A stretch of DNA of 64,000 nt. Origin: Anaerolineae bacterium (lineage in GTDB: Bacteria; Chloroflexota; Anaerolineae; Aggregatilineales; Phototrophicaceae). Location: NCBI GenBank assembly GCA_022843745.1, contig JALHNB010000005.1:139154-203153 (forward strand). Direction: 5' to 3'. The translations under genes were made by a program, and so were the position numbers. Of the stretch, positions 27,167 to 35,761 are shown one piece after another. Numbering within the stretch: position 1 is the stretch's first letter; each line of letters opens with the position of its first letter. The notes under the pieces were generated by a model that worked only from the letters and a program-made list of their open reading frames with translations, made no database searches and had not been told where the DNA came from.

Positions 27167-28270
27167 ATGGGCATTTCAAGATTACGGGTTTTCATCGTCG
27201 CAGTCGCGGCTTTAGCCTTTGGTATCGGCAACGTTTATGCGCAGGATGTGCCGTCTTTTTGCGGTACACTTTCGGAAGCGGATTGCACCATACTGGTCGA
27301 ATCCCAGGAAGCCATGAGTACGCTTGAATCCGCCGCCATAAAATTGAACCTCGATATGACGTTCAACGGCATCCCCGATATGCCTGCCTCGGCCACGATT
27401 AATCTGTCGGGTGATGGGCGTTATGCGATCACCGATCCCGAAGCGCTGCAAAACATCACCGCCAATATGACCGATGATCTGGCAGGCGCGATGGAAGATT
27501 TATTTGAGGCGTTCGCACTGGATGGCACGTTTATTCTTCAACTCCCGGCTGAACTCATGGGCGAATCCAGCGCAAATCGAGGCGCATTTTCCGTGCGTAT
27601 GGTCGATGGCTTTGCCTATATCAATGTCGATAAAATGATGCGGTTAATGGGAGAATCGGGTAATGGAAGTGGCTGGATTGGCCTTGATCTGGCGGGATTT
27701 TATGGTCGCCTGTTTGAGCAAATGGGAGGCAGTTTGGGATTGGATGCGTTTCAGAATCCATCTGCCAGTGCGGATATGATGTCCGAGTTTGTCACCATCG
27801 AGCGTATAGAAGATGTCGAAATTGATGGTCAAACGCTGGCCGCATTTCAATATACATTTGATTACAGCGAACTGGCCTCCAGCGAGACTTTTATGAGCCT
27901 CTTGCGCGATCAGCTCGAAGGCATGGGGATGATGAGCCAGATTGATATGGACGATCTGATGGATTTTTATGTCGAGGCGTTTGCAGGGCTGACGCTGGAA
28001 ATGACTCAAACGGTTGGGCTGGACGACCATTTTATCCACAATATGTCGTTGACAATGGACTGGACGCTGGATATGGAATCACTCAGTGAACTATTTGGCG
28101 GCATGACAGATGTGCCGCCAACCATCACGGTCAATTTGAGCGTGAATGCTGACCTGAGCCAGTTCAATGAAGCAGCGCCGATTGAAGCGCCCGAAAACAC
28201 GCCGATTTTCCCGATTGATTCGCTGCTTCCGGCTATGCCGCAGACCTTTGAATTTGAAGCCGCTGCGTGA
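27167..28270 (+). CDS. Secreted protein of unknown function, LppX/LolA-like in style
   Basis: 367 residues. A signal peptide of ~26 residues (VFIVAVAALAFGIGNVYAQD) has no lipobox, so the product should be exported free. Three Cys occur early (FCGTLSEADC). The mature part is acidic and Met-rich, with alternating strands such as AAIKLNLDMTF and SATINLSGDGRY, and later FVTIERIEDVEIDGQTLAAFQYTFD. This layout is seen in LppX/LolA-type lipid-binding folds, but identity is unproven. GGGAG supports the start. It is ten bases ahead of the next gene, an operon pair. Confidence 0.7.
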   Translation: MGISRLRVFIVAVAALAFGIGNVYAQDVPSFCGTLSEADCTILVESQEAMSTLESAAIKLNLDMTFNGIPDMPASATINLSGDGRYAITDPEALQNITANMTDDLAGAMEDLFEAFALDGTFILQLPAELMGESSANRGAFSVRMVDGFAYINVDKMMRLMGESGNGSGWIGLDLAGFYGRLFEQMGGSLGLDAFQNPSASADMMSEFVTIERIEDVEIDGQTLAAFQYTFDYSELASSETFMSLLRDQLEGMGMMSQIDMDDLMDFYVEAFAGLTLEMTQTVGLDDHFIHNMSLTMDWTLDMESLSELFGGMTDVPPTITVNLSVNADLSQFNEAAPIEAPENTPIFPIDSLLPAMPQTFEFEAAA

Positions 28271-28280
28271 GCCTGAATTG

Positions 28281-30200
28281 ATGGATTCGATCATTTCTAA
28301 ATGGGGCGCACCGCCATGCGCCCCTATATTAACCCGCCTCATTGTGTTGATCGTTCTGTTAAGCGCGTGCAGCCCTTCACAGGATATATCGCCGCTGCCG
28401 ACCCTGGCCGTTTTGCCGACCCTGATGCCGGAACCACAGACCATTCAGTTCTGGGAGGCAGTCAGTGGGGCATTAACCTCGCCGGAACAAGTGGATCGCT
28501 GGCAGTTTTCCGGTCAGGCTGGGGATGCGATCCGTTTGCAGGTGCGGGGTGAAGCCAATCTTTCGCTGCAAACAAGCGACGCCAGCATCCTCGGCGTTGG
28601 CAGCGAATTGAACGTGACGCTGCCCTCCAACGGTGATTATGTCGTGCTGGTGCAGTTAATTGAGCGAGAATCCGGCGTTTATGAACTGGGATTGAGCTAT
28701 ACCGACCAGGCTAATCCTGCTGAATACACTGCGACTCCGCCGCCCCAGGTTGTCGGCATACCAACCCCGACTCCGCCCTTTGCCAACCTCGGCACATTCC
28801 GATCTGTTCTTGAAAATGGCGCAAACGTCGGCGAAATTTTTGCTGCTGGCGCGGGCCGCAATCATGTATTTACGTTTGAAGGAAGCGCGGGAGAGTTCGT
28901 GACCCTTCAGATGGAGAGCGTGTCCGGGTCAATCGACCCGCTATTGACGCTTTACAGTCCGGCGGGCGCTGCCTTAGCAACCGACGATAACGGTGGTGGT
29001 GGAAGTACGGCGCTCCTGCGCAATATCCTTTTATTCGAGGATGGGCTTTACAGTGTGCAGGCTTCCGGCGGCGGTTTCCCCGGTGCTTACGAAATCTCGC
29101 TGGAAAGTGGCGATAGGCCGCAGCCGGTCACGCCGACCATTATTCCCTATCTGACCGCAACGCCGCTGCCCGAAATTCTGACTCCAACTTTGGCGGCTGC
29201 CATTTCTGGTATTCGACTTGAAGCGCAAATTCCGGTGATTGGCATCATTAACCGTCCTGGTGATCCGGGTCGTTATCCGCTGGAGGCCGTGCTAGGGGAT
29301 GTGCTGACGATTGGTGTAAGCCCGTTGGAAGATAAGGCATTGCGACCCCTGATCGAGGTTTACGGCCCATCCGGTGAATTGGTCGCTTCAGCGAATTCGC
29401 GCAATTCCGGCGCTGGTGGCGATGCGCTGATTCCCGCCTTCACGGTGCCGGAAACAGGCGCATATTCGGTGTTGGTCACGGCGGAAGGTAATGGCACGGG
29501 CAGCTACGTGGTTTCTTATGGCATAGGGAACTCGCGTGAAGATGTCTGGCGCGATCAAACGCTGGATAATTTGCCCTACGCGGGTGAAATCGAACGGCGT
29601 GGCTTGAGGGATGTCTGGAGTCTGGCGCTCAATCCGGGCGATCTCATCTCGGCTGTCGTTACGCCGCTGGATAATGTGCTTGACCCGGTTTTGGAATTTG
29701 TCGCGCCGGATGGCAGTGTGATCGCTACGGATGATAATGGCGGTGGCTATCCGAGTCCCTTAATTGCCAGCGCCCGCGCGCCTGTAAGCGGTTTATATCG
29801 CCTGCGAGTGACGGGTGCGAATGCAGCCAGCAGCGGCACATATCAACTGATCTGGCGCTATATTGACCTCGCGCCGACGGTTACACCTGAGCCACCGCGA
29901 ATACTGCTCATGTCGATTAATGATGACATCGCAGAAAGCGAATATCGTTTTTATCCATTTCAGGCGCGGGCTGGTCAACATGTCCAGATTCGCGTGATCG
30001 GGGAGGCGGGCAGCGGACTCGACCCAGTGGCAGCTTTGCTGGGGCGCGACGGCAGCGTGATCGCCGAGGGCGACGATAACGGTGATGACCTCAACCCACG
30101 CTTCACCGCCCGGATTCCCGAAGATGGGACGTATTCCGTTCGCATCAATGGCTATCTGAGCAGCGGCGCGTTTGAGTTGATCGTGGAAGTGTTGTTCTAG
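28281..30200 (+). CDS. Lipoprotein with about five PPC-like beta-sandwich repeats
   Basis: About 639 residues. The lipobox LLSACS follows the hydrophobic IVLIVLLS at ~20-35. Five repeats of the bacterial pre-peptidase C-terminal type follow, recognisable by LDPVLEFVAPDGSVIATDDNG and its variants (DPLLTLYSPAGAALATDDNG, LRPLIEVYGPSGELVAS, LDPVAALLGRDGSVIAEGDDNG), each ending in GxYxxxxxG. Pro/Thr-rich linkers (TPTPPF, TPTIIPYLTATPLP) separate some of them. No peptidase domain is present, so it may be a cell-surface binding protein. The start at 28281 is the ATG just before the signal sequence; a dispersed palindrome is translated within residues ~8-15. Confidence 0.8.
   Translation: MDSIISKWGAPPCAPILTRLIVLIVLLSACSPSQDISPLPTLAVLPTLMPEPQTIQFWEAVSGALTSPEQVDRWQFSGQAGDAIRLQVRGEANLSLQTSDASILGVGSELNVTLPSNGDYVVLVQLIERESGVYELGLSYTDQANPAEYTATPPPQVVGIPTPTPPFANLGTFRSVLENGANVGEIFAAGAGRNHVFTFEGSAGEFVTLQMESVSGSIDPLLTLYSPAGAALATDDNGGGGSTALLRNILLFEDGLYSVQASGGGFPGAYEISLESGDRPQPVTPTIIPYLTATPLPEILTPTLAAAISGIRLEAQIPVIGIINRPGDPGRYPLEAVLGDVLTIGVSPLEDKALRPLIEVYGPSGELVASANSRNSGAGGDALIPAFTVPETGAYSVLVTAEGNGTGSYVVSYGIGNSREDVWRDQTLDNLPYAGEIERRGLRDVWSLALNPGDLISAVVTPLDNVLDPVLEFVAPDGSVIATDDNGGGYPSPLIASARAPVSGLYRLRVTGANAASSGTYQLIWRYIDLAPTVTPEPPRILLMSINDDIAESEYRFYPFQARAGQHVQIRVIGEAGSGLDPVAALLGRDGSVIAEGDDNGDDLNPRFTARIPEDGTYSVRINGYLSSGAFELIVEVLF
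28303..28324. repeat. GGGGCGCA palindrome inside the lipoprotein signal region
   Basis: GGGGCGCA (28303-28310), 6-base loop, TGCGCCCC (28317-28324). It is read in frame as Gly-Ala-Pro-Pro-Cys-Ala-Pro just before the hydrophobic core. Confidence 0.7.
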
Positions 30201-30208
30201 AGGTGGAT

Positions 30209-30240
30209 TGTAGGGGGCGCAGCACGCTGCGCCCCCTACA
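30209..30240. terminator. Perfect 15-bp-arm palindrome between convergent genes
   Basis: TGTAGGGGGCGCAGC (30209-30223), two-base loop, GCTGCGCCCCCTACA (30226-30240). It belongs to the GTAGGGGCG repeat family and sits between the ends of the PPC lipoprotein and peroxiredoxin genes, so it may act as a terminator on both strands although neither side has a long T tract. Confidence 0.7.
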
Positions 30241-30252
30241 GCGATTTTGATT

Positions 30253-30714
30253 TTATCCGACGTTCAGCGCGGCAACTGCTTTCGCTACGCTGTCATTGGG
30301 GCTGATATCCAGCTTCTGATCGATGAGAACGCCATTTTCGTCGATGACCCAATGTGAACGGATCACGCCCACATAGGTTTTGCCATAATTCTTCTTCTCG
30401 CCCCATGCGCCCCAGGATTCCAGGACGGCGTGATCGGTATCGCAAACCAGATCATAGGGCAGATTTTCCGCCTTTTTCCACTTGAGCTGGTCTTTCGGCT
30501 CATCCGGGCTGATCCCCAGGACGGCGGCATTTCCCGCGTCGATTTTGGGAAAATTATCCCGGAAGCCGCAAGCCTGTGTCGTGCAGCCCGGTGTCGAGGC
30601 TTTGGGGTACGCGAAAACGACCAGTTTTTTACCACGATAATCGCTTAACCGAACGGTGTTGCCGTCCTGATTGAGCAGCGCGAAATCCGGGACTGGTTCG
30701 CCAATAGTGAGCAT
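30253..30714 (-). CDS. bcp: Peroxiredoxin, Bcp/PrxQ type
   Basis: 153 residues. The peroxidatic Cys lies in STPGCTTQACGFRD at about residue 44, with a second Cys five residues later that is the usual PrxQ resolving Cys. Thiol peroxidases of this type reduce H2O2 and organic hydroperoxides in the cytoplasm using thioredoxin. AAGGAG lies before the ATG. The paralogue at 30796 lies upstream on the same strand, and between them are degenerate copies of that gene's 3' end. Confidence 0.9.
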   Translation of the reverse strand: MLTIGEPVPDFALLNQDGNTVRLSDYRGKKLVVFAYPKASTPGCTTQACGFRDNFPKIDAGNAAVLGISPDEPKDQLKWKKAENLPYDLVCDTDHAVLESWGAWGEKKNYGKTYVGVIRSHWVIDENGVLIDQKLDISPNDSVAKAVAALNVG

Positions 30715-30729
30715 GTTTATGTCTCCTTG

Positions 30730-30827
30730 TTTAAGTACACGCAGTCTGGAAGCGTTTGAAGGTTTAGGTATGGGCGGCCTGAAACGTTTGGTGTTTTAGG
30801 TACGCACAGTCTGGAAGCGTTTCAGGG
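30730..30827 (-). repeat. Three degenerate ~32-bp units at the end of the second peroxiredoxin gene
   Basis: On the plus strand, unit C (30794-30827) is the gene's own 3' end: TTTTAGGTACGCACAGTCTG, then GAAGCGTTTCAGGG. Unit A (30730-30762) repeats it beyond the stop as TTTAAGTACACGCAGTCTGG and so on. Unit B (30763-30793) is a more decayed copy starting TTTAGGTA. Confidence 0.75.
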
Positions 30828-31272
30828 TTGCCAGCGCTTTCTCGGCACTTTCTTTCGGCCCAACGCCTACCTGCCCGTCAATGATAACGCCCTTTTCATC
30901 AATCACCCAATAGGAACGGGTCGCACGTGGAATGTTAATCAAGCCGAATAGTGATATGCCAAAGGCATTCAATTGGTCGAGAACGACGTGATCCGGGTCT
31001 GAGAGCAGGTCGTAGGGGAGTTTTCGTTTTTCATGCCAGCTTTTTAAGGCTTTCTCGCGGTCTGTACTCAGGCCGAGTACCACTGCGTTTTCCGTTTCAA
31101 TTTTCGGAAATTCATCACGGAAGGCACAAGCCTGCATCGTGCAGCCAGCCGTATTAGCCTGGGGAAAGGCGAAGATCACTACTTTTTTGCCACGAAAATC
31201 ACTGAGGCGAACGATTTTGCCGTCCTGGTTGGGCAATGCAAAATCAGGCGCCATGTCACCGATGGTAGCCAT
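30796..31272 (-). CDS. Peroxiredoxin, Bcp/PrxQ type (paralogue)
   Basis: 158 residues, clearly related to the downstream protein: [34 protein letters not shown], then the active site [16 protein letters not shown] with both Cys. I start at the ATG at 31272 because AAAGGA precedes it; a further in-frame ATG at 31314 lacks one. Together the two genes form a tandem antioxidant pair. The C-terminal end is duplicated downstream. Confidence 0.88.
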   Translation of the reverse strand: MATIGDMAPDFALPNQDGKIVRLSDFRGKKVVIFAFPQANTAGCTMQACAFRDEFPKIETENAVVLGLSTDREKALKSWHEKRKLPYDLLSDPDHVVLDQLNAFGISLFGLINIPRATRSYWVIDEKGVIIDGQVGVGPKESAEKALATLKRFQTVRT

Positions 31273-31378
31273 GTTTATTCCTTTGTCAGTCATCCAATAT
31301 CCATCTAGCCACAATCTTAACCTTTCGAGGTTAAATTTGCATGAGATTTATCCGCCGATAGCGTAAATTCCTGACTGT

Positions 31379-31444
31379 CTGGTATGCCCCCGAATTTCTA
31401 CTGCTGCTTGGCTGGCACACCCCCGAAATTCTGCTACAATCGCG
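31379..31444 (+). repeat. 33-bp tandem duplication in the promoter region of the 31467 gene
   Basis: CTGGTATGCCCCCGAATTTC (31379 onward) recurs as CTGGCACACCCCCGAAATTC (31412 onward), period 33. The second unit contains TACAAT (31435-31440), a plausible -10 box for the gene starting at 31467. Confidence 0.75.
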
Positions 31445-31466
31445 CCCTGCAACTTTAAGGGACATT

Positions 31467-33833
31467 ATGCGATTTTCTTCTTTCGTCAGGCGGTTGGATT
31501 TTGGGCTTATAGCAGCACTCGCCCTGTGTTTATTCACGCTCTGGCCTCTGCTGTATCGCCCTGGCCTGCCGAACGGCACGGACACGCTCTATCACCTTTA
31601 TCGTGTCGCCGAGATGGATCGAAGCTGGTCACACGGCGTTCTCATGCCGCGCTGGGCAGAAGCCTTTTATTTTGGCTACGGTTCGCCGCTGTTCCAGTAT
31701 TACGCCAGCCTGACCTACTACTTCACCAGTTTTTTGATGCGCATCACGGCTTTCGACCCAGTGAATGTTTTGCGCTTACTCACAGCGTTTTCGATGCTCA
31801 GTGCGGGCGCGGGGATGTATCTATTTGTGCGCGACGAGGCGAGCAAGTTAGCGGGTATCCTCGCGGCTGTCGTCTATGTTTACAGCCCCTATATCTTCTA
31901 CACCGAGCCTTACGCGCGTGGCGTTTACCCGGAACTTTTGAGTTTCGCGCTGTTTCCGTTCGTCATGTGGTTTTACGGACGATTGATGCGTACAGGTCGT
32001 GCGTGGACGTTGATTCTGGCGGCTCTCGGCAGCGTAGCGTTGATTCTCACGCATAATTTGATGGGACTCGTGCTGACCGGGTTGCTGATGGCGTGGCTCG
32101 GCTGGAATTTTCTCGCGAATATTTTGGCGAAAAAGACGATGGGGGGAAATATTCTGGCGCTGGTCACAGCGATTCTTGGCGTTGGGCTAGCGGCGTTTTT
32201 CTGGATTCCGGTGATTCTTGAGCAGGATGCCGTGCCGCTGAGTAATCTGACCGGCGTCGCGCTGCTGGACTATCGCAATTTTTTCGTGCCGCTGGATAAG
32301 CTGCTAGCGGTTACGCCGCGTTCTGATGCTGGCTCGATCAACGGCCTCCTGCATCAACTCAATCTGGGTGTCGCACAGTGGGTTTTGGCATTAATTGGGA
32401 TTGTTGGCACGTTGGCTGTCTATATCAGGATGCGCAATGTAGGGGCGCACGGCGGTGCGCCCTCTGCATATGTGCAAATCGCGATATTTTTCACCATCAT
32501 GTCCACCGTGCTGATATTTCTGATGCTCCCGTCCGCTGCATTCGTGTGGGAGGCCATACGGCAGCTCTCAACTTTGCAATTTCCCTGGCGATTTTTAGGG
32601 CCAGCGGCATTTTGTCTGGCGGTATTGGCGGGGATGAATGCGCTGTGGATTGAACGTTTGCCTGCGCGAATCGGTGGCGTTCTGAGTGCCGCTTTTATGA
32701 TTGCGCCGATTTTGCTGGCGATGCCGACATTTTATGTGCCGGAATGGGTCAACACGTCGGTTGATACGTCGGTTGCGGCCTACCATCAGGCGGAAATGAG
32801 TGGGTTGCAGATGGCGACCACCTATTCCAACGAATATCTGCCGATCAACACCCATGTCATGCCTGACCCTACTGCCCGCCTGATCGCCGATTACGCCGAC
32901 GGCTACCCAGTGAATAAGGCGAACTTTGAAATCCTGCCGCCGGGTGTCGAAATTGAGCCGCTTGAACACGGCCCGCAGCACGATATTTGGCGGGCACAGT
33001 CTGACCAGCCGTTTACGCTGGAAATCCTGACTTTCTATTTTCCCGGCTGGCAGGCGGAAATCGACGGTACACCTATTGCAGTGCGACCATCCGATCCACA
33101 CGGCCTTATCACGCTCGATGTCCCGGCGGGCGAACACACGATTCGCGTGTTTTTGGGCGCGACTCCGGCGGTAAATTTGGGGCTTAGCGTGACGGTTGGC
33201 GCGGTTGTTGTGTTGGCGGGTGTGGTGATTTTCGTGACGCGCGTGGGCATGGCACGCCATGCCCCTACAACGTCACCCTTGCAGCCTGACCATCGAATTG
33301 GGATCGTCGCGGGCGGCATCGTCCAATTGGTGCTGGTGCTGGTTTTGATGCGTGAAGACGTGATGTGGGTCGATTCGACGCCGGGGAAGGCGCTGCTGGC
33401 TCAAAATCAGATCACCTATAATTTGGGCGATCAAATTCAATTGCTCGGCTATGACCTGAACAGCCAAACATTTAGCCCAGGGGATCGCGTTGATTTGACG
33501 CTCTACTGGTATGCCCGTGCGCCCATTCCATACGGCTATGCCAGCTTTGTGCATATCTCCAGCGATGGGCCACCGCTGGCGCAGCAAGATAAATTTAACC
33601 CGGCTGGTCGCCCGACTCTGGCCTGGTCAACCGACGGCAATTACAACGACCCCTACGTGATTATGCTGCCAGCCGACATGCCGACAGGGGACTATCAGAT
33701 TCGGGTAGGGCTATACACATGCGATACCCTGCCGGAGGGGGAATGCGGCAATGGTGATCGACCAGTCGTGACCAACGGAAATGGCGATTCGCTCGGCGAC
33801 TTCGTGCCGCTGGCGACGATTACGGTGCGCTGA
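31467..33833 (+). CDS. PTPS-related membrane protein, GT-C glycosyltransferase-like
   Basis: 788 residues with about 11-13 membrane helices. The N-terminal part has the features of the 6-pyruvoyl-tetrahydropterin-synthase-related membrane family: PNGTDTLYHLYRVAEMDRSW with acidic residues in the first extracytoplasmic loop, GYGSPLFQYYASLTYYFTS and ILTHNLMG. The acidic loop is where GT-C enzymes bind metal and lipid-linked sugar. The C-terminal ~300 residues hold a beta-rich outside domain (FTLEILTFYFPGWQAEIDGTPI) and a second region after a further helix. Two dispersed palindromes are translated within it. It is followed one base later by another membrane protein gene, so they likely act together in glycan or surface polymer assembly. 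Confidence 0.75.
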   Translation: MRFSSFVRRLDFGLIAALALCLFTLWPLLYRPGLPNGTDTLYHLYRVAEMDRSWSHGVLMPRWAEAFYFGYGSPLFQYYASLTYYFTSFLMRITAFDPVNVLRLLTAFSMLSAGAGMYLFVRDEASKLAGILAAVVYVYSPYIFYTEPYARGVYPELLSFALFPFVMWFYGRLMRTGRAWTLILAALGSVALILTHNLMGLVLTGLLMAWLGWNFLANILAKKTMGGNILALVTAILGVGLAAFFWIPVILEQDAVPLSNLTGVALLDYRNFFVPLDKLLAVTPRSDAGSINGLLHQLNLGVAQWVLALIGIVGTLAVYIRMRNVGAHGGAPSAYVQIAIFFTIMSTVLIFLMLPSAAFVWEAIRQLSTLQFPWRFLGPAAFCLAVLAGMNALWIERLPARIGGVLSAAFMIAPILLAMPTFYVPEWVNTSVDTSVAAYHQAEMSGLQMATTYSNEYLPINTHVMPDPTARLIADYADGYPVNKANFEILPPGVEIEPLEHGPQHDIWRAQSDQPFTLEILTFYFPGWQAEIDGTPIAVRPSDPHGLITLDVPAGEHTIRVFLGATPAVNLGLSVTVGAVVVLAGVVIFVTRVGMARHAPTTSPLQPDHRIGIVAGGIVQLVLVLVLMREDVMWVDSTPGKALLAQNQITYNLGDQIQLLGYDLNSQTFSPGDRVDLTLYWYARAPIPYGYASFVHISSDGPPLAQQDKFNPAGRPTLAWSTDGNYNDPYVIMLPADMPTGDYQIRVGLYTCDTLPEGECGNGDRPVVTNGNGDSLGDFVPLATITVR
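32439..32463. repeat. GTAGGGGCGCAC palindrome inside a coding region
   Basis: GGGCGCAC (32443-32450) and GTGCGCCC (32455-32462), with GTAG preceding. It is translated as Val-Gly-Ala-His-Gly-Gly-Ala-Pro in a loop between membrane helices, keeping the frame. Confidence 0.75.
33245..33268. repeat. GGGCATGG palindrome, second copy in the same gene
   Basis: GGGCATGG (33245-33252), CACG, CCATGCCC (33257-33264), then CTAC. It has the right end of the GTAGGGGC family and is translated as Val-Gly-Met-Ala-Arg-His-Ala-Pro after a membrane helix. Confidence 0.65.
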
Positions 33834-33834
33834 C

Positions 33835-35703
33835 ATGAGCAAAACCCGTGTAATCGTTGGTTTTGTAGGTGCGATGGTATTTTTGCTGATATTTTATCTC
33901 GCCACGCTGCAAACCATCCCCAACGGCTCGGATCATTATTACATGATTGACGTGGGCGAGACGCAGATCGTCCTCAACGTCTGGGGGACGCTGCACGCGA
34001 CAGGCTACCCGCTGTACGTGATGACCGGAAACTTGCTGGTCGCGATTTTGAAATTTTTCGGCGCGAATCCGGCTGCTGCTCCCGCGATGGTGTCGCTAAT
34101 CTGGGGGATCGCGGCGCTGGCGTTGATCTATGCGGTGGCAATTCACCTTACCGGGCGTGTGATTCTCTCTGCGATTGTGATGGTGCTGTTCGGTTTGACG
34201 CGCACCGTCTGGATTCACAGCGCGATTGCCGAAATTTATTCATTCGGCCTGGTGATTCTGGCGCTACTCCTGTTTTTAGCGTTGTGGCGCGGCGATATTC
34301 ACCATCGCATTTACTGGCTGGCCTTCATCGGCGGCATCGGTGTCGCGCATCACCGCGCGTTAATCATGGCTGCGCCCGCCCTGCTCTATGCGGTGTGGCC
34401 GGAATTGAGCGCGAATCGTAAAAATTTGCCGCGAATTTTAGCCATCAGCCTCTTTTTAGGGCTGCTCGGACTGCTTCAATATGCCTATCTGCCGCTGCGG
34501 GCGAACGCGGGTGCGGCCTGGGTTTACGGCGAGCCGGGGACGCTTTCGGGGTTGTGGGATCAATTTATCGGGAAAGAAGCTTCACGGTTTATCGGCCCAC
34601 CGACTTCGCTGTTCGATAATTTCAATCTGGTCAACAATGTGCTCATCACGGATCTGTCACTGCCGGGGCTGCTCATTGGCCTGATGGGTGTGGCGTTGGC
34701 GCTGCGCACATCCCGTTACCGCCGCGCACCGATGACACTTGCGATCAGTGCTGTGGTGGCTTACATTTTTCATGTCGTTTTTTACAGTGATATTCTCTCG
34801 GCGCTGATTTTGCCGATCACGCTCAGTGTGGCTTTCGGCTGGCTGTTTTTGGGTGATTGGATAGTGGTGAGATCAATCAAACCTATCCTCACCACTATCC
34901 CCTCTCGCTCACGGCAAGGGCAACTTATATGGCGCTCATATTTTTCAATGCTTTTCCTTCTCGCAATTATGGTTGTGTTGCTGGCGGGTGGGTTGATTGT
35001 CCGAAATTTACCGTTTATCCGCACCCTGACGCAAAACCAGACGGGTTTGGAGGCAATCCAGTTAGCGCGAAACGCTGCACCCGGCGATACGCTCATGATC
35101 TCCTGGGGGACGCGACATTTCGCAGTCGGTTTCGCACACGATGTACTCGGCGAATTGCCGGGAATCACACTGGTCGATCACAAAGTCAATTTTGCCGCGA
35201 TTCTGGCGCAGGGTAGGTTGCTGACACCGGACTTCACATTTTATAGCCTGCCGACAAGCTGGTGGGAAGAAGATTTAGGTAAAAAAGTCTATTTGAGGGC
35301 TGCTGCGCCGCATCTGGTAGAGATCGACACGTTCCCGGAAATTACGCAGGGTTATCTACCCGACCCCGTTGTCGAGGAATCTGTGACCTGTATGCCGGAT
35401 TCAATTGATCTCAATGTCACCTGGGGTGTACCGCAGACACCCACGCAGGATTTGAGCGTTTTCGTCCATTTGCTGGACAGCGGCGGAAATGTGATTGCAC
35501 AGGGCGATCAATCCGCGCCTGTCTACGGCTTGCGCCCACTGACGACCTGGCTGCCCTATGAGCTTGTGCGCGATGTTTACGCGCTGCCCCGGCTGCCCCA
35601 AGCGAAAAGTATTCGATACGGGCTGTATCGCCAGCTTGAAAATGGCGAGTTTCAGAATGATTATGAATTTGAGGTGGCGGTGGACTGCGTCCCTGAACCA
35701 TAA
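33835..35703 (+). CDS. DUF2723-type multi-pass membrane protein
   Basis: 622 residues with about ten helices. The first half has the DUF2723 pattern: a first helix (VGFVGAMVFLLIFYLATL), then DVGETQIVLNVWGTLHATGYPLYVMTGNLL with an acidic pair, TRTVWIHSAIAEIYS and IGVAHHRALIM. The family is linked to GT-C type mannosyltransferases such as TMEM260. The C-terminal ~200 residues are a soluble beta-rich domain. It starts one base after the stop of the preceding gene. A 13-bp inverted repeat is translated within it, and the gene end is duplicated. Confidence 0.8.
   Translation: MSKTRVIVGFVGAMVFLLIFYLATLQTIPNGSDHYYMIDVGETQIVLNVWGTLHATGYPLYVMTGNLLVAILKFFGANPAAAPAMVSLIWGIAALALIYAVAIHLTGRVILSAIVMVLFGLTRTVWIHSAIAEIYSFGLVILALLLFLALWRGDIHHRIYWLAFIGGIGVAHHRALIMAAPALLYAVWPELSANRKNLPRILAISLFLGLLGLLQYAYLPLRANAGAAWVYGEPGTLSGLWDQFIGKEASRFIGPPTSLFDNFNLVNNVLITDLSLPGLLIGLMGVALALRTSRYRRAPMTLAISAVVAYIFHVVFYSDILSALILPITLSVAFGWLFLGDWIVVRSIKPILTTIPSRSRQGQLIWRSYFSMLFLLAIMVVLLAGGLIVRNLPFIRTLTQNQTGLEAIQLARNAAPGDTLMISWGTRHFAVGFAHDVLGELPGITLVDHKVNFAAILAQGRLLTPDFTFYSLPTSWWEEDLGKKVYLRAAAPHLVEIDTFPEITQGYLPDPVVEESVTCMPDSIDLNVTWGVPQTPTQDLSVFVHLLDSGGNVIAQGDQSAPVYGLRPLTTWLPYELVRDVYALPRLPQAKSIRYGLYRQLENGEFQNDYEFEVAVDCVPEP
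34859..34900. repeat. 13-bp-arm inverted repeat inside the DUF2723 gene
   Basis: GGATAGTGGTGAG (34859-34871) and CTCACCACTATCC (34888-34900), 16-base loop, followed by CCTCTCGCTC. It encodes a basic loop between two helices (VVRSIKPILTT, PSRSRQG). It looks like an inserted short palindromic element of a second family. Confidence 0.75.
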
Positions 35704-35738
35704 TGAAGTGGCGGTAGACTGCCTTCCTGAATCATAAT
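35671..35738 (+). repeat. 34-bp tandem duplication of the DUF2723 gene end
   Basis: Unit 1 (35671-35704) holds the last codons and TAA stop; unit 2 (35705-35738) follows directly with five mismatches. Both read GA-GTGGCGGT-GACTGC and end CATAAT. Confidence 0.85.
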
Positions 35739-35761
35739 ACAGGAAAGCGAAAGTTCGAAAA

